From: CASQEL01 sp036655975
Lineage (GTDB): Bacteria; Desulfobacterota; Desulfovibrionia; Desulfovibrionales; Desulfovibrionaceae
Assembly (NCBI GenBank): GCA_036655975.1
Contig: JAVVPD010000056.1
Span: 1 to 14,397, forward strand
DNA length: 14,397 nt
Direction of reading: 5' to 3'
Part shown: one piece after another, positions 1 through 8,226 of the stretch
Layout of the letters: the number at the start of each line of letters is the position of its first letter
Position numbering within the stretch: the stretch's first letter is position 1
Position numbers and translations under genes: made by a program
Notes under the pieces: model-generated
What the model saw: only the letters and a program-made list of their open reading frames with translations
The model's database searches: none
Told to the model about the DNA's origin: nothing

Positions 1-948
1 ACTGAAGATAAAAGCAGCAATGTAACCGACACGTATTTCGGTTTGCTCAAAAACTGGTCGGGGGCTGAAAGTCCCCCCCTGAATGCCAATGAATACGGCT
101 ATTCCCAAGCCATTAAAGTCTACGATGCCCAAGGTGTTGCCCACGAGGTGACCGCCTATTTTGACGGTGCCCCCAGCAATACCAGCAACAAGGTGGTCGA
201 ATTTGTTGTGGGCACCAACCCCAATGACCCCAAAGCAGCAGCCAGTGACGGTCTGCTCATGTCCGGCACGCTCACCTTTGACGCCAAGGGGCAATTGGTG
301 GATATGACGGCCTTCACCCCCAATGGCAGCACCCAAGATTTGAACAAGTGGAGCATGGCCCCCCTCGCCAATGGTTTGCCCCAATTCAATCTTAAGGGGC
401 AAAACATCACGCTGAATCTGGGCGTGGCCGGAAAAGGCGGCTGGGGCAATGCCCCCCCCAACGCCGCCAGCATCGGAACAAACCAGCAAGCCCTGCCCAC
501 CATCCAGCCGCTCACGCCCTCTGCCCGCGCCTGCACCGCCTATGCGGGCAGCTCCGCCACCAATACGTGGCAGCAGGACGGATACAGCGAAGGCACCTTG
601 TACAATATGAGCATCAACAAACATGGTGAAGTTATCGCCTCGTACAGCAATGGACAAGACCAAGTTTTGTACGAAATCCCCATCTGCCGTTTCACCAGTG
701 AAGACGGCCTGCGCCGTGAAGGGGGGAACATGTTTTCCTCCACCCCAGATGCCGGAAAAATGCAGATGGGCCGTGCGGGTACGGAAAATTATGGTCCGGT
801 GCTGTCCAATTCCCTCGAACTGTCCAATGTGGACATGGCCCGCGAAATGGTTAATATGATTGTAACGCAACGTGGCTTCCAATCCAACAGCAAGGTTGTC
901 ACCACAGCCGATGCCATGTTGCAAAAAGCTATGGAACTGAAGCGTTAA
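1..948 (+). CDS. flgE: Flagellar hook protein FlgE, C-terminal part (5' end outside window)
   Basis: The frame is open from base 1 (reads T-E-D-K-S-S) to the TAA at 946-948, so 315 residues of a longer protein are present. FlgE polymerises into the extracellular hook that joins the flagellar rod to the filament. The C-terminus is diagnostic: a segment reading GLRREGGNMFSSTPDAG followed by SNVDMAREMVNMIVTQRGFQ and a terminal TTADAMLQKAMELKR is the conserved coiled-coil C-terminal domain of hook and rod proteins. The region before it (polar, Gly/Asn/Thr-rich, with a 'YDAQGVAHEVTAYF'-like stretch) fits the variable outer domains of hook proteins. Two cysteines (in ARACTAY and IPICRF) are unusual for an exported axial protein. 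FlgE is preferred over FlgF/FlgG because of the long insert domains. The gene is followed by a terminator and no other flagellar gene follows, so it is the last gene of its unit. Confidence 0.93.
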   Translation, partial: TEDKSSNVTDTYFGLLKNWSGAESPPLNANEYGYSQAIKVYDAQGVAHEVTAYFDGAPSNTSNKVVEFVVGTNPNDPKAAASDGLLMSGTLTFDAKGQLVDMTAFTPNGSTQDLNKWSMAPLANGLPQFNLKGQNITLNLGVAGKGGWGNAPPNAASIGTNQQALPTIQPLTPSARACTAYAGSSATNTWQQDGYSEGTLYNMSINKHGEVIASYSNGQDQVLYEIPICRFTSEDGLRREGGNMFSSTPDAGKMQMGRAGTENYGPVLSNSLELSNVDMAREMVNMIVTQRGFQSNSKVVTTADAMLQKAMELKR

Positions 949-989
949 CGCAATTTTGATAAAAATTTCCGCTTCTTGCCCGTGCGTTC

Positions 990-1026
990 CCCGCTGTATC
1001 CTTGGTTTTGGATATGGCGGGCTTTA
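990..1026 (+). terminator. Intrinsic terminator of flgE
   Basis: Bases 990-1001 pair with 1010-1021 as a 12-bp stem (ten Watson-Crick pairs plus two adjacent G-U pairs) around an 8-base loop TTGGTTTT. The stem is followed by CTTTA, a short U-rich tail. It lies about 40 bases after the flgE stop and before the pbp1A leader, as expected for termination of the flagellar transcript. Confidence 0.7.
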
Positions 1027-1051
1027 CTGTATGGAAGAAATTCTGTATCAT
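1023..1051 (+). promoter_or_regulatory. Candidate sigma-70 promoter for the PBP1A gene
   Basis: A -35-like TTTACT (1023-1028) and a -10-like TATCAT (1046-1051) are separated by 17 bases. They match the consensus at 4 of 6 and 5 of 6 positions. Transcription would start near 1058, directly in front of the inverted repeat at 1061-1081 and about 110 bases before the ATG. The position immediately after the flgE terminator supports an independent transcription unit. This is a sequence match only. Confidence 0.35.
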
Positions 1052-1060
1052 CCGAAGCCT

Positions 1061-1081
1061 TTTAGGGTACAACACCCTAAA
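1061..1081. promoter_or_regulatory. Perfect 8-bp inverted repeat in the PBP1A leader
   Basis: The arms TTTAGGGT (1061-1068) and ACCCTAAA (1074-1081) are perfect reverse complements around a 5-base spacer ACAAC. The repeat sits at or just after the predicted transcription start. It could be an operator for a dimeric regulator or a small 5'-leader stem-loop. No U-tract follows, so it is not a typical terminator. Confidence 0.4.
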
Positions 1082-1154
1082 GTTATTTAAACAATAGCAT
1101 CATAATGCGTGTACACCGCAATATATATTTTCAGCGGTCTCCGCGCCGCTGCCC

Positions 1155-1160
1155 AAAGGA
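1155..1160 (+). promoter_or_regulatory. Ribosome binding site that fixes the PBP1A start
   Basis: AAAGGA lies 8 bases before the ATG at 1169. The longer in-frame reading from GTG at 1109 has no comparable site and would put about 20 extra residues before the membrane anchor. Confidence 0.7.
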
Positions 1161-1168
1161 TTAGCACT

Positions 1169-3589
1169 ATGACCCTGAAACCCTTTGTGAAAAAAACCTT
1201 GCTCACGCTGGGAATACTTATACTTGTGGCAGGTATCGGCGGAGGGGCCGCTATTGCCATGCTGTTTTACTGGGCCGCGCAGGATTTGCCCAACATGACC
1301 CGCATTGAGGACTTCAAACCCCCGCAAGCCACCACTATTCTGGCCCGTGACGGTTCCGCCCTTGGCAGTCTGTACCACGAAAAACGCTACATGGTGCCCT
1401 TGAAAGAAATGTCCCGTTATATTCCTCTGGCTTTTCTGGCAGCGGAAGACGATTCTTTCTATCGCCACGAGGGGGTAGACCCCATTGCCATTGTGCGTGC
1501 CGCCGTCATTAACTTTCAGCGCGGAACGGTTTCCCAAGGTGGCAGCACCATAACACAGCAAATTATCAAACAATTACTACTCTCCTCCGAGCGTAAATAC
1601 AAACGCAAAATTAAAGAAGCCATCTTGGCCTATCGGCTGGAACGGCACTTGACCAAGGACGAAATCCTGACCATTTATCTGAACCAGATTTTTCTGGGGC
1701 AGCACTCCTATGGGGTGGAGGCCGCCGCACGCACCTTTTTTGGCAAACACGCCTCGGACATCACCCTTGCCGAAAGCGCAGTGTTGGCGGGCATGCCGCA
1801 GGCCCCGAGCCGCTACAATCCCTTCCGCAACGCGGAATCGGCCAAGGCTCGGCAAATGTATGTTCTGGGCCGCTTACGCAACCTTAATTGGGTCACCCAA
1901 GAAGAATACGACCAAGCCGTCAAAGAACCCTTGGTCTACTGGACCATGCCAGAATCTCAGGGGCGCGGCGCGGGCTGGTATCTGGAAGAAGTGCGCCGTC
2001 TGCTGCTAGAATTTTTTAATGAGCAAAACCTTGCCACGCTCGGCGTAGAAACCAAGCAATACGGCGAAGATTATGTCTATGAAGCGGGCCTGACCGTACA
2101 TACCGCCATGGATCCCCGCCATCAGGCCGCCGCCGAAGCTGCCTTGCGTAAAGGGCTTGAAGATCTTGGCAAGCGTCAGGGCTGGCAAGGCCCTTTGGAA
2201 AAAATTTCTCCCGACAAATGGGCTGAATTCAAAAACAAAATGTCTTTCACACCCATTGATTTTGTGGGCAATGCTTGGGCCAAAGCCTTGGTCACCAGCG
2301 TGACGCCGCAAGGCGCAGACGTCGCCTTGGGCAGCCACTACAAAGGCCACATTGATGTTAAATATGTCTCGTGGGCCCGTACGCCCAATCCCAAGGTCGC
2401 AGGCATCAACGCGCCTGCGGTGAAAGACGTTCGCAAGGTGCTGGAACCTGGTGATGTCATCTGGGTAAGCGCGGTGCCCAGCACCGAAACCGTGACCGAC
2501 GCCAAGGGCAAAAAAATCACCCAAATAGCGGAATACGATCCCGCAGGCATCAAGCCGAACCTGCCTATTGCCCTCGCCCTTGAGCAGATTCCGCCTTCTC
2601 AGGGGGCCTTGGCCTCCATTGAACCCCAAAGCGGAGACGTGGTGGCGCTGGTGGGCGGCTACCAATTCGGCGACAGCCACTTTAACCGTGCCACGCAGGC
2701 CCGCCGCCAGCCCGGTTCGTCCTTCAAACCCATTGTCTATTCCGCTGCGCTGGACAAGGGTTTTACCGCATCCACCATGCTGCTAGACGCGCCTTTTGTG
2801 CATATCAACCAATATACCGATCAAATTTGGCGTCCCTCCAACTACGAACACAATTACAAAGGCCCCTTGCCCCTGCACACGGCCCTTGCCCTGTCCCGCA
2901 ATACCTGTACCGTGCGCGTAGCGCAGCAAATCGGCATTGATGCCGTCAATGAACGTGCTAAGGCCTTGGGTCTTGAGCCGCATTTCCCCCGGGAATTGTC
3001 GGTAAGCCTCGGCGCTGTAGCCGTCTCACCCCTCAATATGACCCAAGCCTATACCGCTTTTGCCAATCAAGGTTGGGCCGCCCGCCCGCGCATCATCACG
3101 TCCATCACCGACGCCAACGGCAAGGTTTTATACACCCAAGACCCGCAGCACTGGCAGGCCATCAGCCCCCAAAATGCCTATATTATGGCAACATTGCTGA
3201 AAGAAGTTGTCAATGCGGGCACAGCGGGCCGCGCCAAAGTTCTTGGCAAGCCCATGGCGGGTAAAACAGGGACAACCAATGAAGAACACGATGCGTGGTT
3301 TATGGGTTTCAGTCCTTATTTGGTCACGGGGGTCTACATGGGCTATGACCAATTGCAGCCCTTGGGGCGGCTGGAAGCGGGCGGGCGCACCGCCGTGCCC
3401 GTGTTTGTGGACTATCGCAAAGAAATTGAAGACCAGTACCCCCCAGACGATTTCATCATGCCCGAAGGCATTGTCATGTCCAATGGGCAAGCCTATAAGG
3501 CCGATGAGCCCATCACAGGCTCGGTCAACATGAACAACGATCCGATTCTGGAGCAGAATGCCGAAGACCTGCTCAAGCAACTTTTTTAA
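1169..3589 (+). CDS. mrcA: Penicillin-binding protein 1A: peptidoglycan glycosyltransferase / DD-transpeptidase
   Basis: This is an 806-residue class A PBP that polymerises lipid II and crosslinks the stem peptides at the outer face of the inner membrane. Residues 9-36 form the single N-terminal membrane anchor. The GT51 domain (about 55-230) carries the catalytic-glutamate motif AAEDDSFYRHEG (E93), GGSTITQQ (124-131) and KIKEAILAYRLE. The transpeptidase domain has the serine motif SSFK (S517, K520), SRN (576-578) and KTGT (699-702). The stretch between the two (about 300-480) is the usual Gram-negative PBP1A linker with an OB-like insert. Length and motif order are normal for PBP1A and all catalytic residues are present. 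The ATG start is chosen for its AAAGGA site. trmI follows 31 bases downstream with no visible terminator, so the two are probably cotranscribed. Confidence 0.95.
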   Translation: MTLKPFVKKTLLTLGILILVAGIGGGAAIAMLFYWAAQDLPNMTRIEDFKPPQATTILARDGSALGSLYHEKRYMVPLKEMSRYIPLAFLAAEDDSFYRHEGVDPIAIVRAAVINFQRGTVSQGGSTITQQIIKQLLLSSERKYKRKIKEAILAYRLERHLTKDEILTIYLNQIFLGQHSYGVEAAARTFFGKHASDITLAESAVLAGMPQAPSRYNPFRNAESAKARQMYVLGRLRNLNWVTQEEYDQAVKEPLVYWTMPESQGRGAGWYLEEVRRLLLEFFNEQNLATLGVETKQYGEDYVYEAGLTVHTAMDPRHQAAAEAALRKGLEDLGKRQGWQGPLEKISPDKWAEFKNKMSFTPIDFVGNAWAKALVTSVTPQGADVALGSHYKGHIDVKYVSWARTPNPKVAGINAPAVKDVRKVLEPGDVIWVSAVPSTETVTDAKGKKITQIAEYDPAGIKPNLPIALALEQIPPSQGALASIEPQSGDVVALVGGYQFGDSHFNRATQARRQPGSSFKPIVYSAALDKGFTASTMLLDAPFVHINQYTDQIWRPSNYEHNYKGPLPLHTALALSRNTCTVRVAQQIGIDAVNERAKALGLEPHFPRELSVSLGAVAVSPLNMTQAYTAFANQGWAARPRIITSITDANGKVLYTQDPQHWQAISPQNAYIMATLLKEVVNAGTAGRAKVLGKPMAGKTGTTNEEHDAWFMGFSPYLVTGVYMGYDQLQPLGRLEAGGRTAVPVFVDYRKEIEDQYPPDDFIMPEGIVMSNGQAYKADEPITGSVNMNNDPILEQNAEDLLKQLF

Positions 3590-3620
3590 CACACCTAACT
3601 TCCACCGATACGGAAAAACC

Positions 3621-4496
3621 ATGCCACCTTACGGTTCACTTGTATGTCTACTGACCCCCAAGGGCAAACGCTACCTGAAGCGCATTGAAGAAGGCCAAGA
3701 TTGGCATTCCACCGATGGCATTTTGTCCATGGCCGACCTTGCCGCCGCCGAATACGGCAGTGAAGTGTGCACCAGCACCGGAATGCCCCTGCGCCTCCGT
3801 GAACCCGTGCTGCACGACCTTATCAAGGGCGTCAAACGCCAAACCCAAATTATCTATCCCAAGGATATCGCCTATATCTGTATGCGACTCGGCGTAGGCA
3901 AAGGGCGCACTATTATTGAGGCAGGCTCTGGCTCCGGCGGGCTAACCGTGGCCTTATCGTGGTTTTCTGGCCCGCTCGGACATGTGCATACCTATGAAGC
4001 CCGTGAAGAATTTCACAAATTGGCGCGGCGCAATCTTGAATGGGCGGGCCTTGGCAGCAACGTCACCCTGCACCACCGCGATATAGCCGAGGGTTTTACC
4101 ATTACGGGAGCCGATGCCCTCTTTCTTGACGTGCGTACCCCATGGGACTATCTGCCCCATGTGGTCAAAGCCGTGAAACCCGGTGCCAGCTTGGGCTTTT
4201 TGGTTCCCACCGTTGATCAGGTCAGCAAATTACTGCTCGGGCTGGAAAAAGGACCTTTTGATGATGTGGAAGTGTGTGAGATTTTTATTCGCCGCTGGAA
4301 ACCCCTTGCCGACCGCCTGCGCCCCGATGACCGCATGGTCGCCCATACCGGCTTTCTGCTCTTTGCCCGCCAACAGGAATGCAGTGAAGATTTTGAAAGC
4401 CGCAAGCCCCTCGGTACCCGTGAACGCAAGCAAGAAGCCGCCCGTCTTGAGCGCATGGCTGCTTATCACGCAGAAACAGATGAAGAAATGCTGTAA
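3621..4496 (+). CDS. trmI: tRNA (adenine-N1)-methyltransferase, TrmI type (m1A58)
   Basis: This 291-residue protein resembles TrmI, which uses S-adenosylmethionine to methylate N1 of A58 in the T-loop of tRNA as a tetramer. The N-terminal small beta domain (PPYGSLVCLLTPKGKRYL) matches the family start. The Rossmann methyltransferase domain has motif I IIEAGSGSGG (98-107), an acidic ribose binder in TYEA (E126) and the FLDVRTPW motif (D170), which corresponds to the family's catalytic-aspartate loop. The motif YPKD (79-82) is also typical. An in-frame ATG at 3558 lies inside the PBP1A gene and would add 21 atypical residues, so 3621 is preferred even though its ribosome site (CGGAA) is weak. 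Bacterial TrmI occurs in actinobacteria, thermophiles and several deltaproteobacteria. The charged tail after residue 260 is less conserved. Confidence 0.9.
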   Translation: MPPYGSLVCLLTPKGKRYLKRIEEGQDWHSTDGILSMADLAAAEYGSEVCTSTGMPLRLREPVLHDLIKGVKRQTQIIYPKDIAYICMRLGVGKGRTIIEAGSGSGGLTVALSWFSGPLGHVHTYEAREEFHKLARRNLEWAGLGSNVTLHHRDIAEGFTITGADALFLDVRTPWDYLPHVVKAVKPGASLGFLVPTVDQVSKLLLGLEKGPFDDVEVCEIFIRRWKPLADRLRPDDRMVAHTGFLLFARQQECSEDFESRKPLGTRERKQEAARLERMAAYHAETDEEML

Positions 4497-4511
4497 ATGT
4501 TGTTGAGACCC

Positions 4512-4541
4512 TTGACGGCTAAACACGAGGAATGCTATATT
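4512..4541 (+). promoter_or_regulatory. Strong candidate sigma-70 promoter for the TetR gene
   Basis: TTGACG (4512-4517, 5 of 6) and TATATT (4536-4541, 5 of 6) are separated by 18 bases. They lie 15 bases after the trmI stop, and a start near 4548 would give a leader of about 60 bases for the regulator gene. It is one of the two best promoter matches in the window. Confidence 0.6.
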
Positions 4542-4553
4542 TATTATTGGGTA

Positions 4554-4574
4554 CTTTCTGTATACGTAACAAAG
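4554..4574. promoter_or_regulatory. Possible TetR autoregulatory operator
   Basis: Between the predicted transcription start and the tetR-family ATG there is an imperfect dyad. The outer arms are CTTT (4554-4557) and AAAG (4571-4574), and they enclose two overlapping 6-bp palindromes, GTATAC (4560-4565) and TACGTA (4563-4568). TetR-family repressors commonly bind such sites in their own leader. The dyad is imperfect, and no full copy was found in the AOS/PKS divergent region, so the call is weak. Confidence 0.25.
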
Positions 4575-4608
4575 CACTGAATATCGCCAAAAAAATAAAA
4601 ACGGAACC

Positions 4609-5223
4609 ATGAAAAAAGAACGCATCTTGGCTACTGCCGCCCGACTCTTTGCAGAACGAGGCTTTGCCCGCACGTCTACAAGCCTGTTGGCTGAAGAAGC
4701 GGGCGTTGCCGAGGGCACCATATTCCGCCATTTTAAAAATAAAGACGAAATATTCCTCGAACTTATTTTACGGGTAAAAAACAAGATTATTGACGATGTG
4801 CGCCAATATCTGGACGTGCGCGGTGCGGAAACCGGCATGGACCATGTGGTGGCTGTCATCAAGGCCAGCTATGTCTTTGTGCAGAAAAACAGCACGGAAT
4901 TTGCCTTAATTTTCCGCGATGCCCCCGGTCGCTACGGCGAACCCGGCGGCGAGGTGTTTGAACACTGCAAAGTGATTTACCAACATTTGCAAGAGCAATT
5001 TCAACTCGGTATCGAGCAAGGTCAACGCGAAGGGGCCATCCGCCGCGACCTGCACGCGGGAGACACCGCCTGCCTGCTGGCCTCGTCCCTTGTGGGGCTC
5101 ATGCGCGTTGTACACTTAGGCTTTCTCAGCCCCAGTGACGAAATGCTCAAACATTTTGTGGACTGTGCCCACGCCATGCTTCTCCAGCCTGAGCGTGCCC
5201 CCGCCCCAAGCCCTCACGTTTGA
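4609..5223 (+). CDS. TetR/AcrR-family transcriptional regulator
   Basis: This 204-residue protein has an N-terminal TetR DNA-binding domain. Residues 3-50 read RILATAARLFAERGF, then TSTSLLAEEAGVAEGTIFRHF (recognition helix around GTIFRHF) and KNKDEIFLEL, the standard TetR_N pattern. Residues 60-190 are the helical ligand-binding and dimerisation domain. This is not conserved enough to name a ligand, though the family often senses acyl-CoAs, fatty acids, antibiotics or bile-type lipids. The C-terminus ends in a Pro/Ala tail (PERAPAPSPHV). The gene has its own promoter and is convergent with the asnB-type gene, with only 24 bases between the two stops. It is the nearest regulator to the lipid/polyketide block, so local control of that block is plausible but not shown. 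The ATG follows a weak CGGA site. Confidence 0.88.
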   Translation: MKKERILATAARLFAERGFARTSTSLLAEEAGVAEGTIFRHFKNKDEIFLELILRVKNKIIDDVRQYLDVRGAETGMDHVVAVIKASYVFVQKNSTEFALIFRDAPGRYGEPGGEVFEHCKVIYQHLQEQFQLGIEQGQREGAIRRDLHAGDTACLLASSLVGLMRVVHLGFLSPSDEMLKHFVDCAHAMLLQPERAPAPSPHV

Positions 5224-5247
5224 GAATACTTTCAGCGTAAAATACGG

Positions 5248-7146
5248 CTAGGCTATCCGCGGCTTATGGTGCTGCAACCACAATTGCAGCACGAGCAAAG
5301 TCCACAAAGGTTTACGCAAATCTGCCTGCCCGCTCATGTGCGCGTCCACCAAAACGCGCACCGCAGTGGGCGCAAACAGGCCTTGGGCCCGCAAATGTTC
5401 CACACCCAGCAAGTCTTCCACCAGCGGGCGCAATTTCCCCCGCAACCATGCGGCTACGGGAATTTGAAAACCGCGCTTATTTCGCGTTAAAATCTCTGCG
5501 GGCAATACATCCGCACACGCTTTTTTCAACAAATATTTGCGCTTAAAGCCATTCAATTTCCATTCCACCGGCAAGCGCGCCACAAAATTTGCCACATCTT
5601 TATCTAAAAAGGGCGCGCGCACTTCAAGCGAGTGCATCATTGAGCAACGGTCTACCTTGACCAAAATATCGTCCAACAAAAATTGCCGTGCGTACACATG
5701 AAACGCGCGTTCCAGAGGTTTCGCGCTGCCCCAGTGCTCATAGGCCGCACGGGTAGGCGCAAACACCTTCTCCGCTTGCAAAAAATCGCTGTCCGGCTGC
5801 TGCCACAATGCCCGCTGCATCTCTGGGCTAAAGGCTGTCAGCATTGTTTGCACCCTTTGCCACGCCGGCGCATGGGCCCCTTGCAAGAAGGTAGCCACCG
5901 CAAGACGCGGATTGATATACCCTGCGGAGGCAGGCAAATACCGGCACAAAGGCTCCACCACTTTTTCGCGCAGCCACACGGGCACGGCATTGTACCATTC
6001 AGCCACTTTAAAGCCGATGTAGTGTTCATAGCCCGCCAATAATTCATCGGCCCCGTCGCCACCAAGGGCCACCGTGACTTTTTCACGGGTCAAAGCCGAC
6101 AGCAAATAGGTAGGCGCCACCGAGGCGTCGGCCATAGGCTCATCCAGTCGGGTAATGACCGAGGGCAAAATATCCGCACACTCGTCAGCGGACAAAATAC
6201 GTTCATGATGATCAGTACCGTAATACTGCGCCACCAAACGGGCATAGCGGGATTCATCATAGCTGGCTTCGGTAAAGCCGATAGAAAATGTTTTCACCTG
6301 CGGACTGAGCGAGGCCATCAGGCCAGCGACAATGGAAGAATCGATGCCCCCAGACAAAAACACCCCTAGGGGCACATCACTGACCATGCGCCGCTGCACG
6401 GCCTGCGTGAGCAAAGCGCGTAATTCGGCGGCAAGGTCGTCTTCACTGGCATTCACAGGCTGCGGGGTGGGCATATCCCAATAGCGTTCCACGCGAATCG
6501 CGCCTTGCTTATACAGCAAAAAGTGCGCGGGGGGCAATTTCTGCACCTGCGAGTACATGGACTGGGGGGTGGGCACGTATTCATAGGCCAGATACCGCAT
6601 TAAAGTCTGCGGGCTCACACTGAGATTCAGGGTGGGAAGGCTGGCAAGGGCGGTAAGCTCGGAAGCAAAGGCAAAATAATTGTTCTGCACGGTATAGTAG
6701 AAAGGTTTTTTACCAAAACGATCTCGCGCGCAAAACAGCGTTCGCTCACGGGCGTCCCACAAGGCAAAGGCGAACATACCGTCAAAACGTTCCAGACAGG
6801 CCGTGCCCCACGTGAGCCAGCCGTGCAAAATCACTTCTGTATCTGAGCGGGTGCGGAATACACAACCCTGAGCTTCTAGCTCGGCGCGGATTTCGGCAAA
6901 ATTATAAATTTCCCCATTAAAAACCACGGTAGCGCGGTTATCAGCGTCACTCATGGGCTGCGCGCCGCTGCACAAATCAATGATGGACAAACGCCGATGC
7001 CCCAAAGCCACGGAGTCATGAATCCACGCGCCTTGTCCGTCGGGGCCACGATGGGCCAACAGATCGGTCATGGTGTGCAACCAGTCTTGCGCGCGGGGAG
7101 TCAAAGGGCTGGAATCAAGAGTACAAAAACCGGCAATGCCGCACAT
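5248..7146 (-). CDS. asnB: Glutamine-hydrolysing asparagine synthetase / amidotransferase, AsnB family
   Basis: This 632-residue two-domain enzyme has an N-terminal class II glutaminase whose nucleophile is Cys2 (starts MCGIAGF), with RGPDG (33-37) and NGEIYN (77-82). Its C-terminal ATP-pyrophosphatase synthetase domain has the P-loop SGGIDSS (265-271), the ASYDES segment and a GGDGADELLAGY motif. It transfers ammonia from glutamine to an adenylated carboxylate, which is aspartate in the classical enzyme. Many AsnB paralogues lie in polysaccharide or exosortase loci and amidate sugar or peptide acids. Its place as last gene of a glycosyltransferase/deacetylase operon favours such a role, though ordinary asparagine synthesis cannot be excluded. 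Start support is AAAGGA at 7154-7159 (read on the minus strand), 7 bases from the ATG. The gap to the upstream deacetylase stop is 36 bases. Confidence 0.9.
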   Translation of the reverse strand: MCGIAGFCTLDSSPLTPRAQDWLHTMTDLLAHRGPDGQGAWIHDSVALGHRRLSIIDLCSGAQPMSDADNRATVVFNGEIYNFAEIRAELEAQGCVFRTRSDTEVILHGWLTWGTACLERFDGMFAFALWDARERTLFCARDRFGKKPFYYTVQNNYFAFASELTALASLPTLNLSVSPQTLMRYLAYEYVPTPQSMYSQVQKLPPAHFLLYKQGAIRVERYWDMPTPQPVNASEDDLAAELRALLTQAVQRRMVSDVPLGVFLSGGIDSSIVAGLMASLSPQVKTFSIGFTEASYDESRYARLVAQYYGTDHHERILSADECADILPSVITRLDEPMADASVAPTYLLSALTREKVTVALGGDGADELLAGYEHYIGFKVAEWYNAVPVWLREKVVEPLCRYLPASAGYINPRLAVATFLQGAHAPAWQRVQTMLTAFSPEMQRALWQQPDSDFLQAEKVFAPTRAAYEHWGSAKPLERAFHVYARQFLLDDILVKVDRCSMMHSLEVRAPFLDKDVANFVARLPVEWKLNGFKRKYLLKKACADVLPAEILTRNKRGFQIPVAAWLRGKLRPLVEDLLGVEHLRAQGLFAPTAVRVLVDAHMSGQADLRKPLWTLLVLQLWLQHHKPRIA

Positions 7147-7182
7147 AGAGTCATCCTTTACACTAGTTAGACCGTGAAAACA

Positions 7183-8226
7183 TCAAAAGGTCCAGTCAAC
7201 AGAGGGGGAAAAGGCGCGGCTGTCGGCAACAGGGCACAGCGCTCTGTCCTGCACGCTCAAATCGTGCAAAGTCAGGGCCTCTACAGGCCATGTGGCATAC
7301 AACCAACGCACATAGGCCCGCATTTTGTGCATAAACGCGTCCACGGACTGGGCGCTAGGCATATGCGGCGCGCCTTGGGGCATCATTTCCGAAGAATGCC
7401 ACGTGAGCGAGAGCGTACGCCCCCCCGCCCGCACATGGGCGCGGGTGCACAGTTTCAGCAGCCACAAGGGCTGGTACACGGGCAAGAGGGTGAGCCCCCC
7501 CCACTTTTGCACACTGGCGCGTAGTTTTCCCGCGCCGGGCCAGCCGGAGGCCCGCAAGCATGCTGCCCAGTGCGGAATGCCCGGCACCAGTGGCGTGGTG
7601 GTGAGCGGACATTCAAAAATTTCCCGCCCCTCCACCCGCACAAGATAGGGCTCGCGCGGTGCGGCAAAGTGATCCGGCGGTGCGGGCACGGTGCTTGTGG
7701 GGCGCGCATAGCCGCAATGCAAGGGACGCACCGAAGCGTCCGCGCCCACCCCTAAGTCCGCCAAAAGGGGCCAATGCTCCCGGCGCATATCCCAGCGGCC
7801 CATCCTAAAAGAATACAGGGGGGCCCCCTGAAAAGCTTCGCCCGCAGCAAACAGGCTTTGCAATTTTTCACGCATGCGCGCCTCTGGCACGAGAGCCGTA
7901 CTGACAGCGGCGGAACCGTGCACACAAGGCCTATCGTCCTGCAGCGGCGGTGTATTCCAATGGTGCAGATGGGCGCCCACCTCAGCACCATACGCATCGC
8001 GCAAATGCGCGATAGCCCGACAGGCCTCCACATTGGTGAACACGGCGTGATCGCAAAACAGTGTCAGGGGAATACCCGACTCGCGGATAAGGGGAAGCAG
8101 ACGTGTCAAGTGGGCAACATTGCTGACAGAAGGGTTACGACATTGATATTCTTGAGCGAAGAGGCCTTCTTCCTCCACATCAATACTCAGCACAAGACGC
8201 AAAGGTGTTAGGGGCGCTATTGGCAT
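7183..8226 (-). CDS. Polysaccharide deacetylase-like protein (CE4, WalW-like)
   Basis: This 347-residue protein has the divergent NodB fold seen in WalW-type deacetylases. The metal/catalytic aspartate motif LSIDVEEEG (D16, with DVE replacing the usual DD) is followed by EVGAHLHHWNTPPL (H86, H88, H89), where this subfamily has its HLHxW-TPP signature. Later come SFRMGRWDM, GADASVRP and TWHSSEMMPQGAPHM, which match the family's arginine, Asp-Ser and final histidine motifs. Such enzymes remove N- or O-acetyl groups from sugars, but the substrate here is unknown. No signal peptide is seen, so action is probably cytoplasmic on a lipid- or nucleotide-linked precursor. Its ATG overlaps the end of the upstream glycosyltransferase gene by 10 bases, implying translational coupling. 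A GGGGAT ribosome site lies upstream of the start. Confidence 0.8.
   Translation of the reverse strand: MPIAPLTPLRLVLSIDVEEEGLFAQEYQCRNPSVSNVAHLTRLLPLIRESGIPLTLFCDHAVFTNVEACRAIAHLRDAYGAEVGAHLHHWNTPPLQDDRPCVHGSAAVSTALVPEARMREKLQSLFAAGEAFQGAPLYSFRMGRWDMRREHWPLLADLGVGADASVRPLHCGYARPTSTVPAPPDHFAAPREPYLVRVEGREIFECPLTTTPLVPGIPHWAACLRASGWPGAGKLRASVQKWGGLTLLPVYQPLWLLKLCTRAHVRAGGRTLSLTWHSSEMMPQGAPHMPSAQSVDAFMHKMRAYVRWLYATWPVEALTLHDLSVQDRALCPVADSRAFSPSVDWTF

Noticed and set aside
1109..1168. GTG at 1109 as the PBP1A start
   Set aside because: The ATG at 1169 has AAAGGA at ideal spacing and begins just before the membrane anchor. The 20 extra residues look like no PBP1A N-terminus.
2006..2680. 224-codon minus-strand open frame inside the PBP1A gene
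   Set aside because: It lies wholly opposite conserved PBP1A coding sequence, has no domain and no separate ribosome site of note.
3558..3620. ATG at 3558 as the trmI start
   Set aside because: It overlaps the PBP1A coding end and adds residues absent from TrmI proteins. Family similarity begins at the Met at 3621, although a GGAG lies near the upstream ATG.
4230..4862. 210-codon minus-strand open frame across trmI, the intergenic gap and tetR
   Set aside because: It runs antisense to two well-supported genes, shows no recognisable domain and spans a promoter. It is a by-product of codon bias.
5224..5247. Bidirectional terminator between the convergent tetR and asnB genes
   Set aside because: I looked for a stem-loop in and around the 24-base gap and found only a GGCTA direct repeat, with no convincing hairpin.
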